Source: JAZIHH01 sp036678685 (GTDB lineage: Bacteria; Bacillota; UBA4882; UBA10575). Taken from it: 12,865 nucleotides of DNA. The DNA lies in assembly GCA_036678685.1 (NCBI GenBank), contig JAZIHH010000014.1, forward strand, positions 1 to 12,865. The letters run 5' to 3'. The translations under genes were made by a program, and so were the position numbers. The notes under the pieces were generated by a model. It did no database searches and had not been told where the DNA came from. It was given only the letters and a program-made list of their open reading frames with translations. This document shows positions 1 to 7,040 of this stretch, in pieces. Each line of letters opens with the position of its first letter. Within the stretch, counting starts at the first letter, position 1.

Positions 1-167
1 CTGAATGTGAGGTTCCTCTTCTTTTTTCCATAAGTTATTTCCTGCAAAGACCTACAGTAATTTTACACTAACTAACAAATATAACAAAGACCGATAATTA
101 ATTCGCCATTTGGATAATTCTTCATCTTCGCAAAATTGTCCTGCCTCTATTTACTTATGCACTAACT
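1..167. other. AT-rich stretch with no gene seen
   Basis: This is an AT-rich intergenic end region beyond the operon terminator. I see no open frame with a ribosome binding site, no tRNA-like fold and no strong repeat. The short string CACTAACTAA occurs twice (about 66-75 and 160-169) with unrelated flanks and may be chance. The next gene to the left is outside the window. Confidence 0.5.
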
Positions 168-201
168 AAAAAAGGGAAGCCACGGTTGGCTCCCCTTTTT
201 T
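168..201 (-). terminator. Intrinsic terminator ending the leftward operon
   Basis: Read on the minus strand, an A-run is followed by GGGGAGCC, a 6-nt loop, GGCTTCCC and six Ts. The 8-bp stem contains one G-U wobble on the minus strand, whereas the plus strand would have an A-C mismatch at that position, so it is better formed for leftward transcription. It lies 13 nt past a coding-like stretch that ends at 215 and 131 nt past the annotated stop of the M14 peptidase gene. It is the only strong terminator downstream of glmS and is the likely end of that transcript. Confidence 0.85.
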
Positions 202-214
202 GCTTACTTATTTG

Positions 215-307
215 TCAATAACTCACCGTTTTGCCGTCCACAGCACGGCCTGTAAGATAGAGGGTATCCCTCCCCCCCGGCGCATCTAGTAAAGGTCCGT
301 TGGCATA
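215..307 (-). pseudogene. Coding-like 3' remnant, probable lost C-terminus of the M14 gene
   Basis: Past the stop of the M14 peptidase (TAG at 333-335), the +1 frame relative to that gene reads as plausible protein. After an in-frame TAG at 308-310 there are 30 clean codons containing NGPLLDAPGGRD and LYLTGRAVDGKTVSY, then TGA at 215-217. That TGA is 13 nt from the intrinsic terminator, a normal stop-to-terminator distance, while the annotated stop is 131 nt away. It has no ribosome binding site or start codon of its own. I infer that the original peptidase gene ended at 215 and has been cut short by a frameshift and/or nonsense change, or that there are sequence errors (a run of seven Gs on the minus strand lies inside the stretch). 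No homologue was compared. Confidence 0.4.
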
Positions 308-332
308 CTAGGCGTTAAAGACACCTTGGTAG

Positions 333-1661
333 CTACTGAGTATAGGATGACCGCCCTTTCACTCCGGCATAAGCCAAAAACCTCTCCACTACTCTTAAGT
401 GGCAATCTACTCTTTGCTCCAGAGCATCTTTAATACAGGTTTCAAAAATGACTGCTTCCGCATTGTGAAGGGTTGCAGCCAGCGCCAGGCTGCCGTAGAC
501 ATTGTAATCATTAATAACAATAAAATGCTCCTCCTCGGGCCTTTCCGCATTCAACTCCGCCACCAACCCGGCGGCAAATTCTCCAAGCTTACTGCCGGCC
601 GGGAGGTAATTGTCAAAGTAGATAACGGACTGCCCTACCGAACTAGAACTCCGGGCATAATCCACTCCTTCATGCAGATCGAGCAGGAAATCCGGCTTAT
701 AGTCCATTACTTCCTTCCAAATTGCCTCAGCCAGTTCATTAGTGGGCGCGCCCTCCGGTCTATCGGGAAAAGCACGGTTCAGGTCACCAAAGGCCGAATT
801 CCGCTGGTTCTTCGCGATTCCGACGGTATTGGCTTCCGGAAGTACCACCAAAGTACCCCGGTCGGGACGCCAATTTATAACCTGCCCGGCTGCTTGGTAA
901 CCGGCGGGTTCGTTCCCGTGCATACCGCCGACAATCCAGACCGTCGGCCCGGCCTCTCGGCTTTTCGTAATATACAGCCTGGTCTCCCAGGATTTACCGG
1001 GGCCGATCACTTTCGTTAAGCGGAAAAACTCCACCGGCCAGGACCACGGCAGGTTACCCCCGGCGACCCGGACAAAATTAGGCAACCGGCCATTTTCCCC
1101 GGCAAACTTGATGCTCCGGGCAAAAATACTGATTAACACATTAACACTGATCGTTTGCTCGGTGGATTGTTCCGCCTCGATCTCATCCCAGGTCGGCAAA
1201 AGTTGCCGCCACCCGACGGTAATCTCCTCAGGGATCTGTCCGGTTGTGCTGAGCTCGCCGGCCAAATCTTCCGCTGCGTCGCAAAGATCCGACCATACAA
1301 CCACGCCGTCTTCTTTTCCGGGAGTCACCGCCTTGGGCGGGCTTATCCGCTTATAAGAAACATATTCGGGTACAATCCCGGATTTTTCATTGGGATCGCT
1401 CCGATAAAGCGCCAACCATTGCGCCATTAGATAAACGGAATCCGCCAGGGAAATCTGGTAATCGCCTATTCTTACTGTTTCCGGATAGTTGTCCGCCGTT
1501 GCCAACTCCGCAGACATAGTTATAACCTCAGTGCCGGTGAAAAATTCCGGCACCGGCTCATTATTATTATTATTTACCCCGGAAAGACAACCGGTAATAA
1601 AAAACGCCGGTATCGAAACCAGGACCGTTATAAACCCACCGCCAATAATGACCTTTTTAAT
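333..1661 (-). CDS. Lipoprotein: pseudomurein-binding-like module fused to an M14/AstE-type zinc peptidase
   Basis: Predicted surface lipoprotein of 442 residues if translation begins at an ATT codon at 1661. That start is preceded by AAGGAGG at 7-nt spacing and gives a classic lipoprotein signal: KK, a hydrophobic core, then lipobox ITGC with Cys25. The next downstream start, GTG at 1553, would remove the whole export signal and has no good ribosome binding site. An Asn run (30-34) links to a repeat-like module (about 40-210) with motifs ISLADSVYLMAQWL and NGRLPNFVRVAGG, resembling pseudomurein-binding repeats. The C-terminal half is M14/succinylglutamate-desuccinylase-like: GGMHGNEPAG (zinc ligands His248 and Glu251), DLNR (293-296), LLDLHEG (His330) and a likely catalytic Glu407 in VIFETC. 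The expected role is zinc-dependent hydrolysis of a peptide or amide bond at the cell surface; the substrate is unknown. The C-terminus may be truncated (see 215-307). It is the last gene of the glmS transcript, 62 nt after its neighbour. Confidence 0.8.
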   Translation of the reverse strand: MKKVIIGGGFITVLVSIPAFFITGCLSGVNNNNNEPVPEFFTGTEVITMSAELATADNYPETVRIGDYQISLADSVYLMAQWLALYRSDPNEKSGIVPEYVSYKRISPPKAVTPGKEDGVVVWSDLCDAAEDLAGELSTTGQIPEEITVGWRQLLPTWDEIEAEQSTEQTISVNVLISIFARSIKFAGENGRLPNFVRVAGGNLPWSWPVEFFRLTKVIGPGKSWETRLYITKSREAGPTVWIVGGMHGNEPAGYQAAGQVINWRPDRGTLVVLPEANTVGIAKNQRNSAFGDLNRAFPDRPEGAPTNELAEAIWKEVMDYKPDFLLDLHEGVDYARSSSSVGQSVIYFDNYLPAGSKLGEFAAGLVAELNAERPEEEHFIVINDYNVYGSLALAATLHNAEAVIFETCIKDALEQRVDCHLRVVERFLAYAGVKGRSSYTQ

Positions 1662-1675
1662 TTTACCGCCTCCTT
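1659..1675 (-). promoter_or_regulatory. Strong ribosome binding site with an ATT start codon
   Basis: On the minus strand AAGGAGG (1675-1669) is followed by CGGTAAA and then ATT AAA AAG GTC. The paralogous lipoprotein genes have the same arrangement with GTG: AGGAGG-TAAAAGA-GTG-GAAAAG before 8943, and AGGGGGT then GTG-AAAAAA before 9967. The alignment of the three places this ATT exactly where the others start. No ATG, GTG or TTG occurs in frame between this site and Cys25 of the lipobox. Confidence 0.7.
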
Positions 1676-1723
1676 TTTTTGTGTTATCTCCAGCTTTACT
1701 ATGGATTTCGGTTTTTCCCCACG

Positions 1724-2659
1724 TTAGCTGGTCAAATCATTCAGCTTATCCCACCGTGCCGGGCGGTCGTAACCCACCAATCCCACCAGCAGATATGAAT
1801 CGGATAAAGAGTCATATTTGAATTCCTTCAACAGTTTAAAATTTTCCACTTCCGAAGTGTTGGCCACATGAATCCGCGGGCCGGTACAGGTTATTTCCCG
1901 GTCGCCGATGGAAATATGTTCCTCGTCAAGGTACTTGACTGCCGCTTTTTGTTGAATATATTCCTTGACCTTTTCTTCTAAAGCCTGCAGATCAAAATCG
2001 GGTTTTTCCTTAAATTCCAGCACAAACCCATGCCGAACATCATCATGGGCCAATTTCCCCTTATACCCGAACTCTTCTTTTAAAACCAGTGTGGTCAAAT
2101 CTTCCGCTGTATGCGCCATGCGCCGAAATTTCAAGGAGGAAAATACTATTTTGGTAATATCCTCCGGCAACGGTCCAAAGATGTTCGACCGGCTCACCAT
2201 AACTTCTTCGCCAATGCCCAGTAAAATTTCGGCATTGGTCTTTAAGTGCGGGTAGATCAGCTCAAAATGTTCAATAATCACTCTTTTTTCAGCGGCAAGC
2301 GCCTTTTGGACCGCTGCGCTCAATTCATATACAGAAGTAAAAGCCAGTTCAAAACGGACGTCAACATGGTAGGTATGACAACTGAACCGGCCAAACTCGG
2401 CGTCCGCCAGCACAGGAAGGGGGCGGCTGTTGACCCCGGCGTCGTCATTGGTCAATTCCAACCCCGGAAACATTCCTTTAATCAAAAGGGACTTACCGGC
2501 CCCGGCATCCCCAACCACGCCAATTAATTTGTCCAGGGGGCTCAAATACCTCTGGGCCAGATGCTGTCCCAATTGCAGCAGGCGAACCTTGCCCCGGGGA
2601 GCAAAATAGATGGCGCTCAACAGAAAATCATGCGGGTTGTAAAGGGTCATGGCTTTCAC
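1724..2659 (-). CDS. P-loop NTPase with C-terminal alanyl-tRNA-synthetase-like editing (second additional) domain
   Basis: Protein of 311 residues. A Walker A motif GDAGAGKS lies at 50-57. The C-terminal part resembles the second additional (editing) domain of alanyl-tRNA synthetase. HTAEDL (His183) corresponds to the AlaRS HTATHLL motif, with Asp187 in place of the second His. C-TGPRI-H-VANTSEV (Cys258, His264) corresponds to CGGTH-VxxTGEI, with two extra residues between Cys and His. There is no synthetase catalytic core, so it is not a tRNA ligase. I recall proteins of this layout being named for this domain, but I know of no tested function. The start is GTG at 2659, forming a GTGA overlap with the DUF4387 stop; the ATG at 2650 is an alternative, and neither has a good ribosome binding site, so it probably depends on translational coupling. 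Its place in the glutamate mutase operon hints at a role in using or sensing glutamate-pathway metabolites or in enzyme maintenance, which is inference. Confidence 0.7.
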   Translation of the reverse strand: MKAMTLYNPHDFLLSAIYFAPRGKVRLLQLGQHLAQRYLSPLDKLIGVVGDAGAGKSLLIKGMFPGLELTNDDAGVNSRPLPVLADAEFGRFSCHTYHVDVRFELAFTSVYELSAAVQKALAAEKRVIIEHFELIYPHLKTNAEILLGIGEEVMVSRSNIFGPLPEDITKIVFSSLKFRRMAHTAEDLTTLVLKEEFGYKGKLAHDDVRHGFVLEFKEKPDFDLQALEEKVKEYIQQKAAVKYLDEEHISIGDREITCTGPRIHVANTSEVENFKLLKEFKYDSLSDSYLLVGLVGYDRPARWDKLNDLTS

Positions 2660-2964
2660 TTCAATTCAAGCGCCAATAACGGCGCGTGTTGCTGTGCACC
2701 GTAAACATCCGTGTCCCCCAAACCGCCCGCGGGAACGGGACGCCGGATATTTATTTTATACGCTTTGGCCGGCGCAAAATCAATAATTGCCAAAACATCG
2801 CCGGGGCTTATTCGGTAAAGTTCGGCAACCAGTTCCCTGTTAAACAACTGCGTTTCTTTCGCCCGGAGAAAATCTTTTTCTTCCCGGAAAATCACATCCA
2901 AGGTCAGCTCATAAGGGCCGGAGTTTTTGCTCCGGATTACTACCGCCGCCTCCGTTAATTTCAT
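2656..2964 (-). CDS. DUF4387 family protein (AtuA partner)
   Basis: A 102-residue protein with the N-terminal signature VVIRSKNSGPYELTLDVIF, which I recognise as DUF4387, a small domain regularly encoded beside AtuA/DUF1446 proteins. It has no signal peptide or membrane segment, so it is cytoplasmic. The ATG at 2964 overlaps the stop of the AtuA-like gene (ATGA) and is preceded by AGGGGA at 7-nt spacing; its own stop overlaps the next GTG start. The family has no established reaction that I know of. The constant pairing suggests a two-subunit enzyme with the upstream AtuA-like protein, and its position after mal suggests action on mesaconate or a later intermediate. That function is inference. 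Confidence 0.8.
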   Translation of the reverse strand: MKLTEAAVVIRSKNSGPYELTLDVIFREEKDFLRAKETQLFNRELVAELYRISPGDVLAIIDFAPAKAYKINIRRPVPAGGLGDTDVYGAQQHAPLLALELK

Positions 2965-4337
2965 CTTTCCGTCCCCTTTCTCTCTCCGGTTACCGTCAAG
3001 AGCCGTACAGGGAAAAACTCCTGTGGGTCCGCAACTTCCATCAAGTGGTACACGCTAAATTGATAAACTTCTCCGGCGGCAAATTCCGCAGGGGAAAAAG
3101 GAAATGCTAAATTACCCGCAGTAGAGAGACGCCCTTCGTACCCGAAATGCAGCATTGTGGAACGGGTGAAAGCGCAGATTGCCATAGCGAGCTCTTCGGT
3201 GGCGGCTACCACCTCCATGATGATACCCAATTCGTGACTCGCCGGTTCTTTTATCGGTTCTAACTTTCCCATTACCCCATTTTTCCCGTAAACATGAAAA
3301 TTCAGGTAGTAGCTGGTCTGGGGAAAATTGTCCGCCGTTTTTTCCTTTACCCCGGCGATAATCTCTTCTATACGGCTGATCATCACCGGATCTCTGGTGC
3401 CGGCCACGGCAACCGCCCGGTAGCCTTCTTTTTTTGCTCCTTCCAATTTAATCCGGTAAGGACTGGTTTCAGAATAATCGCTGCCGTAGACACGGACTCT
3501 GTTTTCTCCCACCTGTTCAAAGCGGGTATTTTTCAAGTCCAGAATTCCGCCGGGTCCCGGCAGAAGATAAGGGTTGGATTTTTCATACAGGGTATGGGCG
3601 GCTACAGAAGCCACTGTACATTTGCGGGCCGGGTGCAAGGTCTCCACTTCAAAATCTTCCCGGTGCAAATACCCGAAAAGACAGTCACTGCCGCTGCCCG
3701 GGACAGCGGCGATCGCCGCACATTCCAGGATTTTACCCAAATGTATGGCCAGACCGGGAGCAAATCCCTCTCGGATCGCCGGCGCGGCAAAGACAGCCGG
3801 ATCATAACAACGGCCGGCCAAAATCACCTGTGCACCGAGATCCAACGCTTGGATCAGCGGTTCGGTGCCCATCTGCCCGACAATACGGGTGGCTTTTTCT
3901 ATATCTTCGACCGTTAATTCCGGACCCGGCGTCAAGGCGGTAATCTTCCCCCGCCGCCGGTAATCCAAGACGGTCTCCTTGTCAATTTCCGCCCCGATCA
4001 CCGCCAGACGAAAATTTAATCCTTCTTCCGCTGCGATCTCACGGATGATTTCTAAATTCCAATTTACATGCGGGTCACCGCCGCTTCCCCCGGCCGTACC
4101 TATTACAACCGGTATGCCCCGGGGAACAGCGGCCTTTAGCATAATTGTCAAATCTCTTTTTACCGCCCGGCGTGCGGTAAAAGAAACCCCTTTTCCCAAG
4201 TAATACGGGCCGGGATCCGTGGACCCGGCGTCAACCGCAATAAGATGGGGATTTCTTTTCATTCCTGCTTGAAAAGATTCCTCCGGAAAGCCGTAACCTA
4301 AAATCGCCGTCGGCGCTAAAATGCGAAATTCATCCAT
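2961..4337 (-). CDS. AtuA / DUF1446 family protein
   Basis: A 458-residue protein of the DUF1446 (acyclic terpene utilisation AtuA-like) family. Characteristic segments are near the N-terminus: GYGFPEESFQAG (14-25), DAGSTDPGPYYLGKG (36-50) and GTAGGSGGDPHVNW from residue 80, the last Gly-rich and loop-like. The length fits a stand-alone AtuA domain, with the DUF4387 partner encoded separately just downstream (4-nt overlap). The ATG at 4337 overlaps the end of mal by 8 nt and has AAGGA six nt upstream. AtuA itself is named for the terpene-degradation cluster of Pseudomonas, but its chemistry is not settled. Here the genes sit directly after methylaspartate ammonia-lyase, where mesaconate hydratase or citramalate-cleaving genes might be expected, so a role in mesaconate/citramalate metabolism is possible but unproven. 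No signal peptide; cytoplasmic. Confidence 0.85.
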   Translation of the reverse strand: MDEFRILAPTAILGYGFPEESFQAGMKRNPHLIAVDAGSTDPGPYYLGKGVSFTARRAVKRDLTIMLKAAVPRGIPVVIGTAGGSGGDPHVNWNLEIIREIAAEEGLNFRLAVIGAEIDKETVLDYRRRGKITALTPGPELTVEDIEKATRIVGQMGTEPLIQALDLGAQVILAGRCYDPAVFAAPAIREGFAPGLAIHLGKILECAAIAAVPGSGSDCLFGYLHREDFEVETLHPARKCTVASVAAHTLYEKSNPYLLPGPGGILDLKNTRFEQVGENRVRVYGSDYSETSPYRIKLEGAKKEGYRAVAVAGTRDPVMISRIEEIIAGVKEKTADNFPQTSYYLNFHVYGKNGVMGKLEPIKEPASHELGIIMEVVAATEELAMAICAFTRSTMLHFGYEGRLSTAGNLAFPFSPAEFAAGEVYQFSVYHLMEVADPQEFFPVRLLTVTGERKGTER

Positions 4338-5589
4338 CTGCGTTCCTTCCCGGTTTTACCCCACGTAAAGCCAGAATCCTGTTCATTTCGTTAAAAACGA
4401 TCATGTACCCTTCATCCATCCCCATCCCGGGTTTGGCCAAAATCTGATCCGGACCGGTTGCCATGCCGACATGGGTACAGATCTGGGCCGAGCGGTCCGT
4501 TTCATTGCAGGTACCTCCTAAATACGCACCCATGCCGTATTTCCGGCAATATAAAACCGCTTCGATCGAATTATTTATCCCGCCTAAATCAGGGGTTTTA
4601 ACTTGTACCATGTGTCCCGCCCGCTCCCGGACGAATAATTTTATATCGTCGAAAGTATTGCACCATTCATCCGCCACAATCTCCACTTTACTTCCGTATT
4701 TTTCCAGTTCTTCCCGAAGAGCCTGCAACATGCGGATCTGGCCTTCTCTCTCCCCCATATCCACCGGACCCTCAATCCGCAGCGGCAAAGGGAAGGCCGT
4801 TTCTTCCAAGAGACGTAAATATGAGGTGATTTTGGCCAAATTATTTTGGAAGATCATACCAATAGTGCCGTAGACATCAATATGCAATACCGGCCGGTAA
4901 TCGGGGCTGGTTCTTAATTCCATCACCCTTTTTTTCAACCATTTTATGTACTCGCGCAAAATTTCTCCCTGAAAACCAAGTTTGGTAGGAACATGATTAA
5001 TCAAACCGTGGGGAAGCACATCCACGCCTTTGATAATCATCTTTTCCGCGTTGATGTACCGGTCGTCACCGGTCTGGGCAAAAATCGGAAGCGGCCTGGA
5101 CGCCGGTTTGGTCCCATATTCCCCGGCAATAACATCAACCATTAATTTACGTTCCTTTTTGGCGACTGCATCCAAAATCGCCTGGGTCACCCCGTAACGA
5201 ATAGCGGTGTGTAACGGTTTATTTCCCACTTTCAATCCATCGATTTCCCCGGCCAGTTGGCGGAAACTGGTGATTTGTCTGCCTTCCAGAAGTGGGGTGA
5301 CCACTTGCTCAATTATGGGAATAAAGTCGGAGGCTAAAAAAAGAGGATCCCGTCCGCCGGCACCGGAATACTGCACTGCCGCGCAATCGCCGTGGGCGAT
5401 CTCGCCGTTTTCCAATAACAACAACACTGAAATCGCCTCGCCGGCCTGCCGGATCCGGGAAAATCCCGGAAGCACCGGTTTTCCTTTATAGGTAAAGCCG
5501 TCCGCTTCTGCTCCCTGTTTGATAGCATGTTGATCATCGAAAAAAAACCCGCCCCGTGCGGGAACACAAAGCACTTTTTTGATTCTCAC
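4330..5589 (-). CDS. mal: Methylaspartate ammonia-lyase
   Basis: Catalyses (2S,3S)-3-methylaspartate to mesaconate plus ammonia (EC 4.3.1.2), the second step of the methylaspartate route of glutamate fermentation; enolase superfamily, cytoplasmic. At 419 residues it is close to the clostridial enzymes and keeps their numbering: His194 (PHGLINH) and Lys331 (VQVKTPDLGG) as the acid/base pair, Asp238 (HIDVYG), Glu273 (RIEGP) and Asp307 (VADEW) as Mg ligands, and Gln172, Gln329 and Cys361 (GTCNETD) in the substrate pocket. All of these residues are present, so the enzyme should be active. The start is GTG at 5589, four nt overlapping the glmE stop (GTGA), with GGGAGG five nt upstream. The upstream glmE and glmS supply its substrate, and the downstream AtuA-like gene overlaps its end by 8 nt. 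Confidence 0.97.
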   Translation of the reverse strand: MRIKKVLCVPARGGFFFDDQHAIKQGAEADGFTYKGKPVLPGFSRIRQAGEAISVLLLLENGEIAHGDCAAVQYSGAGGRDPLFLASDFIPIIEQVVTPLLEGRQITSFRQLAGEIDGLKVGNKPLHTAIRYGVTQAILDAVAKKERKLMVDVIAGEYGTKPASRPLPIFAQTGDDRYINAEKMIIKGVDVLPHGLINHVPTKLGFQGEILREYIKWLKKRVMELRTSPDYRPVLHIDVYGTIGMIFQNNLAKITSYLRLLEETAFPLPLRIEGPVDMGEREGQIRMLQALREELEKYGSKVEIVADEWCNTFDDIKLFVRERAGHMVQVKTPDLGGINNSIEAVLYCRKYGMGAYLGGTCNETDRSAQICTHVGMATGPDQILAKPGMGMDEGYMIVFNEMNRILALRGVKPGRNADG

Positions 5590-7040
5590 CGCGGCCTCCC
5601 CACCAACATTCCTTTACTAACGGCATATATATCATCGATCATCATTTGAAAACCCACTTCTCTTTTTTCCTCTTTGGCCCTAGCGGCAAGCTTTTCACGG
5701 TGAAAGTCCAGGATATCCCGAGATAAAGGGAGGTTTCCCGGATCGAGGAAGCGGACCGCCCCGTTATTATCCCGTACCGGCATTACTTTTCCCCGATTAA
5801 ACCTGCTGGGAGCGAAAGGAATATCCAAAACACCGGCGGCAAAGGCCGCTACTGTTCCGGCCGCCCAATCTCCCCGGCCCAAAGTAATAACACGTTCCAG
5901 TATGCTTTTGGTTTCTTCTAATATTACTTCCTTCTCTTCCTTTAACTCTTTCGACTGGGGAAAGGATTGTTCCCTCAACATATTCAGCGTTTGCCGGGTG
6001 GCTTTCAAGCCGGCGGCGTTGGCCTCCCCGGTGGGAACACCGAACGCTTCATGGGGAGTTTTGACAATCACCTTGGTGGCTCCGGAAAAAGCAGCGGCAA
6101 CAGCCCCCCAACTAATTACCGCGAAGGCCTTGGCTTCGTCCGCCGGAAATCCACCCATCCACTGATGAAACACTGTGGATACGGTAACATCGCCATACCC
6201 ATACTCGGTAAGATATTCCTGGGTTAACTGCGCCAGGGTTTGCACAGCCGCTATATCTTGAATCAGGCAGCCGCTCTGACCGTAACCCACGGAGATATTT
6301 TTTACGCCTTGTTCCGCAGCGAGCAAAGACTCGATAACCGCCACGGCATGGGAAAGCGAAGGAGGAACCAAAGTCCCGGTCAACGGTCCGAAAGGTTCAC
6401 GGTTGATGGCGATCCCGTTTTCCTCATAAATTCCGGTCAGCCGGTCCACATATTGCCAATACCGGATGGAATCGGCCAAAGATATATTTTTCGTGTAGGG
6501 TATATTATATGAGATTCCGCCGCCTTCAAACGCGGTAAATCCGGAAGCCAATGCGATCTCCGCCAGCAGGCGGGCATCGGGGGTACCGTGCCGGACCTGG
6601 ATGGGAAGGTTAACCGCTTCTGTCACCTTCCGGGTGTTTTTTATTCCATGATTGACAATGGGAAAGCCGTTAAGAAGAGAGCGCCCGGTTTTTTTACTTT
6701 CCTCGATTCCGGTTTCCGCTTCTTTATACCGGTTTTGTCTGGTGTAACTGTCGACGGTAGTAGGTAAAAGATCCGCTTCGCCCTCGGTTTCCAGGTACTT
6801 TAAAAGCTTTATCTGTTCTTCCACCAAAGCCGTGCCGGCCCGGGGTTGAATAAGTGTTTCCCCTCTTTGCAATGCCCGGTTGATGGCTTCGGTAAAGACC
6901 TTTTTTTTCGGAAGACTTTTTTGGTATTCTACTGCCTCTTGGAAATCCACTTCCCGGCCGGTAGGCCATTGGTTCAACACTTCGTGACGTATGGTTTCAA
7001 ACTCTTGTTCCGAAAGCCGCTGGTTTTTTACAGTTTCCAC
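5586..7040 (-). CDS. glmE: Glutamate mutase (methylaspartate mutase), E subunit
   Basis: Large catalytic subunit of adenosylcobalamin-dependent glutamate mutase (EC 5.4.99.1), which with GlmS interconverts L-glutamate and (2S,3S)-3-methylaspartate; cytoplasmic TIM barrel. The 484 residues match the family's usual length. Residues match those known in the Clostridium cochlearium enzyme with an offset of one: Arg67 (QPRAGT), Arg101, and Arg150-His151 (QVRHGTPD) as the arginine claw, with Glu172 (FEGGG) and Tyr182 in the active site. The start is GTG at 7040, with AAAGGAGG eight nt upstream, lying inside the 3' end of glmS (44-nt overlap). Its stop overlaps the mal start by four nt. In Clostridium tetanomorphum a reactivase gene (mutL/glmL) sits between the S and E genes; here there is no room for one. 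Confidence 0.97.
   Translation of the reverse strand: METVKNQRLSEQEFETIRHEVLNQWPTGREVDFQEAVEYQKSLPKKKVFTEAINRALQRGETLIQPRAGTALVEEQIKLLKYLETEGEADLLPTTVDSYTRQNRYKEAETGIEESKKTGRSLLNGFPIVNHGIKNTRKVTEAVNLPIQVRHGTPDARLLAEIALASGFTAFEGGGISYNIPYTKNISLADSIRYWQYVDRLTGIYEENGIAINREPFGPLTGTLVPPSLSHAVAVIESLLAAEQGVKNISVGYGQSGCLIQDIAAVQTLAQLTQEYLTEYGYGDVTVSTVFHQWMGGFPADEAKAFAVISWGAVAAAFSGATKVIVKTPHEAFGVPTGEANAAGLKATRQTLNMLREQSFPQSKELKEEKEVILEETKSILERVITLGRGDWAAGTVAAFAAGVLDIPFAPSRFNRGKVMPVRDNNGAVRFLDPGNLPLSRDILDFHREKLAARAKEEKREVGFQMMIDDIYAVSKGMLVGRPR

Noticed and set aside
399..1019. Long plus-strand open frame of 206 codons opposite the M14 gene
   Set aside because: It is antisense to a gene with clear catalytic motifs, has no ribosome binding site or recognisable domain, and its composition fits a shadow frame.
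3294..3917. Plus-strand open frame of 207 codons opposite the AtuA-like gene
   Set aside because: It lies entirely within a well-supported minus-strand gene, with no ribosome binding site and no recognisable motif.
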